Below, one piece after another: positions 4,590 through 7,487 of a DNA stretch of 7,487 bases; the first letter of the stretch is position 1, and the number at the start of each line of letters is the position of its first letter. The stretch covers positions 1 through 7,487 of the forward strand of contig CAYHWW010000162.1 in the NCBI GenBank assembly GCA_964360145.1, given 5' to 3'. Both the position numbers and the translations under genes were made by a program. The notes beneath the pieces are model-generated. The model worked only from the letters and a program-made list of their open reading frames with translations, was not told the origin of the DNA and did no database searches. The stretch comes from CAYHWW01 sp964360145 (GTDB taxonomy: Bacteria; Bdellovibrionota; UBA1018; CAYHWW01).

Positions 4590-5443
4590 AGCTCTGCCTC
4601 CACAGCAGCGCTGACGGGGCTCAAGGCCGTTCCGCAGGAGATGGCCTTCAGGGACTGCCGCACGTCTTCGGAAGTGCGCGCAAGACCCCGTTCCCGCAGG
4701 GGGCTCAAAAAGGCCTCTTCGGCCTCGATCAGCATGCTCTCCGTGGACTGATGTGCCTTACCAACAAAAGCCTTCCGCAGCGCGGAGCCGATATTACGTA
4801 TCCAGATGCGTTTTCCTAAACCCACGCCCCAGTAGATCAGTAAGGCGCTAAAAAATGAGCTGTACTCGAAATAGCCCGGCAGATGCCAGGCGCCGCAGGA
4901 TAAAAGCTGCAAAAAGCCGCTGAAGCGCAGGTAAGTGAAAGCATGTTTCACCGAGGCATGCCCTGCCCACAGGGGCCAGAAACCGAATTTCCATGGGGTC
5001 GCGTCGAGGAGCTCCCGCTCGGCGCCCAGGGGCAACACGGGATCGTTCCTCTCGTAAAACGTACTGAGCTCGCTGGAGCCCTTCTCATGGGCCGCATGCT
5101 CTGACTCATGGAAGCTCGTACGGGCACGGTGCGCGAGCATTACCGTCTCTTTGCGCCGCTCCAACCAGCTTTGCATGACTTGGAACTGCTGGAGGAGGGC
5201 TTCTCCACGATGCTGGCGGGCGTCGGCCTCAGCGTCTGGCGGGGGCGTGGGATTGGCGTTTTCACGGTAGCCCGGCTCGGTGCGCGGCACCGGCGGGCGG
5301 ATCACCTCTGCCCGTTGGGCGGCCTCAATGAGATCTGCCACCTGCTCACCCAACTCACGGAAGTTTGTCGGTGCCCCAGAGCCAGCTTGAACCGTCAGCG
5401 GGGAAAAACAGAGCGCGGCGAGGAGAAGAAAAACGCGATTCAT
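4511..5443 (-). CDS. Exported protein with predicted membrane segments, unknown function
   Basis: The 310-residue product starts with a signal peptide (MNRVFLLLAALCFSPLTVQA, cut after residue 20). A polar, charged region follows, containing PRTEPGYRENA (about 53-63) and a long helical stretch (about 72-125) with many Glu, Arg, His and Gln. Residues about 172-210 contain hydrophobic segments (FSGFLQLLSCGAW, then YSSFFSALLIYWGVGLG) that could cross or enter the membrane, followed by basic KRIWIRN. The C-terminal tail is helical, then Ser/Arg/Lys-rich. I recognise no family. The ATG at 5443 is chosen because it overlaps the TGA of the HD-protein gene as ATGA; a longer frame to 5500 would bury the signal peptide. 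The PxT[DE]PGYR[DE]xA motif and the layout recur in the 6444-7412 protein. No terminator is visible beyond its stop, which lies inside trmB. Confidence 0.72.
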   Translation of the reverse strand: MNRVFLLLAALCFSPLTVQAGSGAPTNFRELGEQVADLIEAAQRAEVIRPPVPRTEPGYRENANPTPPPDAEADARQHRGEALLQQFQVMQSWLERRKETVMLAHRARTSFHESEHAAHEKGSSELSTFYERNDPVLPLGAERELLDATPWKFGFWPLWAGHASVKHAFTYLRFSGFLQLLSCGAWHLPGYFEYSSFFSALLIYWGVGLGKRIWIRNIGSALRKAFVGKAHQSTESMLIEAEEAFLSPLRERGLARTSEDVRQSLKAISCGTALSPVSAAVEAELQWDEMDLDPSTSKQRSSRSRNLRSK

Positions 5444-6384
5444 GGATTTAAAGGCCCCCGGAGGATGAAGTGGCGGAGCTGGCTTTCGATGCTCTCCCAA
5501 GGGCCCGCGGCGGAGAGCTCGCCGCGGATGCGATCCAAGACGAAGCGCAGGCGCAGGTAGTAGTGGTAAGAGAACCGCAGCGCCAGGGGTTCGTAGAACT
5601 CGTGGGTCTCCAGCACGTAGAACACGGCGGTGCGCGCTTCATCGGAAAGCCCGGCGTAGCCGCTGCCCGCCGCCGCACCCACGCCATTCTGCTGGAGCAA
5701 GGCCAGAGTGCTGATGATGTTATTCATGCGATCAGCCATTTTGACGGCGATGGCCGCAGGGCGGGAGCGGCCCAGGCGGCTCACGTAAATGAAGTTCTTG
5801 AACCACTTGGCCCGGAGCTTAGCAAAGCTCTCGAGGGTGATGACGGGCTTTGTCAGCACGCCCACCACCGACGCCACCTCAGCGCCGAAGCGCGAGGCGA
5901 TGAGATCCACGTTCAAACTGGCATCGTCTTCCAACACGTCGTGAAGGAGAGCCGCCATGATGATGTTTGGGGCGCTGATATCGGCTTGCACCGCGGGGTT
6001 GTACTGCCATTCCCGCAGGGCAGAGAGGGCCACGGGCATGACGTGCTGCTCCAGGTAAGAACCCCCATCCCGGCGGGGCTGGGAGACGTGGGACTGCTCA
6101 GCCTGGGCAAGGGCTGCCAGCACCAGGTGATTTGCGTGAAAACCCAAAGGGGCCAAGGCCTCTAAAAACTGAGTCCGGGTGATGAGGGGCGCGGGCACGT
6201 CGTGCACCAAACCCTCCACGGTCACCGACTCGTAAGCAAGATGGCTGTGGATGAGGGCAAGCTTGCAGCTGTCGACCGGCGCATTGGCCCCGGCGGAAAA
6301 AGGCCCCCAAGCGCAAAGCAGGGCAAGCAACAGCAGGTGACGGGGGGTGAGGGGCATGGGCGCTCTGTACCCGGATCTGCGCAT
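5440..6384 (-). CDS. Exported HD-domain protein of the RelA/SpoT (alarmone hydrolase) type
   Basis: The 314-residue product has an N-terminal export signal (about 1-33, hydrophobic core HLLLLALLCAWG, cut near SAGA/N). The mature part resembles the hydrolase half of RelA/SpoT proteins and the small alarmone hydrolases (Mesh1). RRDGGSYLEQHVMPVA (104-119) carries the first metal His, H114. LLHDVLEDD (146-154) gives H148, D149 and the catalytic pair E152/D153. LTKPV with FKNFIYVSRL precedes AVKMADRMNNI (213-223), whose D218 is the last metal ligand. All the metal and catalytic positions of that family are present, so hydrolysis of a ppGpp-like 3'-pyrophosphate is plausible. No synthetase domain follows; residues about 245-314 are helical. 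(p)ppGpp is cytoplasmic, so an exported hydrolase suggests another nucleotide or an anchored enzyme. The alternative ATG at 6357 gives 305 residues and keeps the signal; neither start has a clear Shine-Dalgarno. The TGA overlaps the next ATG (ATGA). Confidence 0.83.
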   Translation of the reverse strand: MRRSGYRAPMPLTPRHLLLLALLCAWGPFSAGANAPVDSCKLALIHSHLAYESVTVEGLVHDVPAPLITRTQFLEALAPLGFHANHLVLAALAQAEQSHVSQPRRDGGSYLEQHVMPVALSALREWQYNPAVQADISAPNIIMAALLHDVLEDDASLNVDLIASRFGAEVASVVGVLTKPVITLESFAKLRAKWFKNFIYVSRLGRSRPAAIAVKMADRMNNIISTLALLQQNGVGAAAGSGYAGLSDEARTAVFYVLETHEFYEPLALRFSYHYYLRLRFVLDRIRGELSAAGPWESIESQLRHFILRGPLNP

Positions 6385-6443
6385 TAAATCATCAACATTT
6401 TCTATTTAAAATGACAGGCCACCATGCTACGAAGTGACCACCA
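6385..6443. other. Short divergent intergenic region
   Basis: These 59 bases separate the leftward HD-protein operon from the rightward 6444 gene and must hold at least one promoter. An AT-rich patch (6384-6412) includes TAAAAT at 6407-6412 on the plus strand, five of six matches to a -10 box, but the matching -35 is poor. No convincing palindromic operator is visible. Confidence 0.35.
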
Positions 6444-7412
6444 ATGCCTCAGAAAACTATTCTCTCTTTCATGATGATCATCGCGCTGGCCCACGGGGCC
6501 CGTGCGGGCTCCTTCGATCGCAAGAATCTCACGGCGGCCGCCGCCCGCATTGAAGAGGAAAAGCGCCCGGGAGTCATGGAACTCACCGCTGGTTATGCAA
6601 ATAGCATCAACTCACTACTCAATCACTATATGGGCGCGATCGATCTCAACTCCAGCGACGAAGACCGGCTGCGGGCGCTGGTGATGACATTTTCAGATAA
6701 AGACTTCCACATTTCATCTTTTGATAACAATGAGACCCGACTCTCATCCAAAGAACAGCAGAATCACTTCTTCCGTGAACTGGGCCGCACCATCGCGGCG
6801 CGGATCAAGGCCCACACCAAGCCCCTCCTTCCCACAACGGATCCGGGTTACCGGGACGCCGCCGTGCGAGGGGACGTTTATGACGCCCGGGCGGCCCGAA
6901 ATTACTTGAGCTTCGCCTCAGCCCTCATCGCCCAAGTTTCCAATGTGCCTTGGACCAGCTTGCCCCTTAGCTATAGTTTTCTACCATATCTTATGGCCGG
7001 CACAGGAAGCGTCATTGGCCTCATATTTACCCTCAATCCCACCATCCCTTGGTCCGTAGCCCTACCCGTGGATACCCTTGCCGTCGCAGGCGCCATCGCC
7101 TCCCTGCCCCGGGTGGGCGTACAGGATTGGTACCGCAGCCGCATTGCAAAGCGCGGGGCCGCAAGCTTTGCAGCCTCATTCCTCACCGAGATGAATGCCG
7201 CTGATGGCACGGAAGTGAAAACCCTCGCCAAGAACATCGCCAACGGCGAAATCACTGACATCATCGATAAGCTCTGCCAAATCCGCCTCGAACCCGCCGC
7301 GGCGCCCGTTGCCCAGGTCCGCATAAACGAATCCGAGCAGGACGATGCGGCAGAAGAAGCAGAAGCTGCGGCGGAAACCGAGACGCAGGCCGTGGGCCGC
7401 CGACGCCTTTGA
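6444..7412 (+). CDS. Exported protein with two predicted membrane segments, paralogue-like to the 4511-5443 product
   Basis: The 322-residue product starts with a signal peptide (core ILSFMMIIALAHG, cut after ARA, residue 21). A charged helical region with a Ser/Asp-rich middle (about 68-100) follows, then PTTDPGYRDAA (130-140) and DARAARNYL. Two hydrophobic segments (about 173-196 and 202-221) may span the membrane. After these comes basic WYRSRIAKRG, a helical stretch, and an acidic Glu/Ala-rich tail (about 295-315) ending GRRRL. I recognise no family. The T[DE]PGYR[DE]xA motif, the DAR after it, the two hydrophobic segments at a similar place, and the trailing helical region all match the 4511-5443 protein, so a distant common origin is likely. 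It is divergent from the HD-protein operon, 59 nt away. Only weak ribosome-binding similarity (GAAGTGA) lies before the ATG. Confidence 0.75.
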   Translation: MPQKTILSFMMIIALAHGARAGSFDRKNLTAAAARIEEEKRPGVMELTAGYANSINSLLNHYMGAIDLNSSDEDRLRALVMTFSDKDFHISSFDNNETRLSSKEQQNHFFRELGRTIAARIKAHTKPLLPTTDPGYRDAAVRGDVYDARAARNYLSFASALIAQVSNVPWTSLPLSYSFLPYLMAGTGSVIGLIFTLNPTIPWSVALPVDTLAVAGAIASLPRVGVQDWYRSRIAKRGAASFAASFLTEMNAADGTEVKTLAKNIANGEITDIIDKLCQIRLEPAAAPVAQVRINESEQDDAAEEAEAAAETETQAVGRRRL

Positions 7413-7487
7413 TTCTCTATTGATTAATTCTCTATCACTGGTGTCCGGCTTAAATCATAGATTCAGGACAAGCTGAGAGCCGCTCTG
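7413..7487. other. Downstream tail without a recognisable gene
   Basis: A 9-bp direct repeat ATTCTCTAT occurs at 7412-7420 and 7427-7435, and AGAGC-C-GCTCT (7476-7486) is a tiny palindrome at the edge. No hairpin followed by a T-run is seen, so no terminator is called. Confidence 0.3.

Noticed and set aside
5470..6165. 231-codon plus-strand frame opposite the HD-domain gene
   Set aside because: The minus-strand frame has a signal peptide and all HD-family residues; the plus frame has low-complexity His/Gly/Ala composition and no family features.
1..7487. CRISPR arrays, tRNA or rRNA genes
   Set aside because: No regularly spaced repeats, no tRNA-like cloverleaf with CCA-end context, and no rRNA signature sequences were seen on either strand.

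Overview
The window reads as the chromosome of a GC-rich, Gram-negative bacterium. Five of its nine intact genes encode proteins with N-terminal export signals. One is a small protein built from a repeated four-cysteine unit, a style often seen in Myxococcota, Bdellovibrionota and relatives. That placement is an inference from style, with low confidence; no gene here fixes the taxon.

Left third (1-3170, all on the minus strand): an apparent operon reading leftwards. It contains an exported Cys-rich repeat protein (3170-2736), an exported protein with a class I SAM-methyltransferase fold that overlaps it by 10 nt (2745-1945), and threonyl-tRNA synthetase (1911-67). The synthetase lacks the usual N-terminal TGS domain but keeps its editing, catalytic and anticodon-binding parts. 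Only 66 nt follow thrS before the window edge. infC often lies there in bacteria, but these bases do not prove it.

Centre (3171-4589): the most interesting part. A GTG-initiated 31-codon fragment (3241-3336) encodes RLFRPEHV, and the same eight residues occur near the start of a TrmB-like tRNA (guanine-N7) methyltransferase gene 716 bp further on (3951-4589). The copies match over 24 nt with only two differences, both silent. Between them lies a compact cassette: a very AT-rich promoter (10 G/C in the 67 bases 3311-3377), a 17-bp inverted repeat over the -10 box, a small toxin-like gene (3378-3701), and a ribbon-helix-helix antitoxin-like gene (3715-3954). The antitoxin stop overlaps the methyltransferase start as ATGA, and a strong Shine-Dalgarno for the methyltransferase lies inside the antitoxin gene. 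The simplest reading is that a toxin-antitoxin cassette sits at the 5' end of a tRNA-modification gene. The gene was given a new promoter, ribosome-binding site, start codon and N-terminus, and the old start remains upstream as a remnant.

Right part (4511-7412): on the minus strand, an exported HD-domain protein of the RelA/SpoT hydrolase type (6384-5440) is coupled by an ATGA overlap to an exported protein with predicted membrane segments (5443-4511). The tail of the latter overlaps the methyltransferase gene convergently by 79 nt. A divergent gene (6444-7412) encodes another exported, membrane-spanning protein. It shares a PxT[DE]PGYR[DE]xA motif and overall layout with the 4511-5443 product, so the two look like distant paralogues flanking the HD protein. 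The last 75 bases hold no gene I can support.
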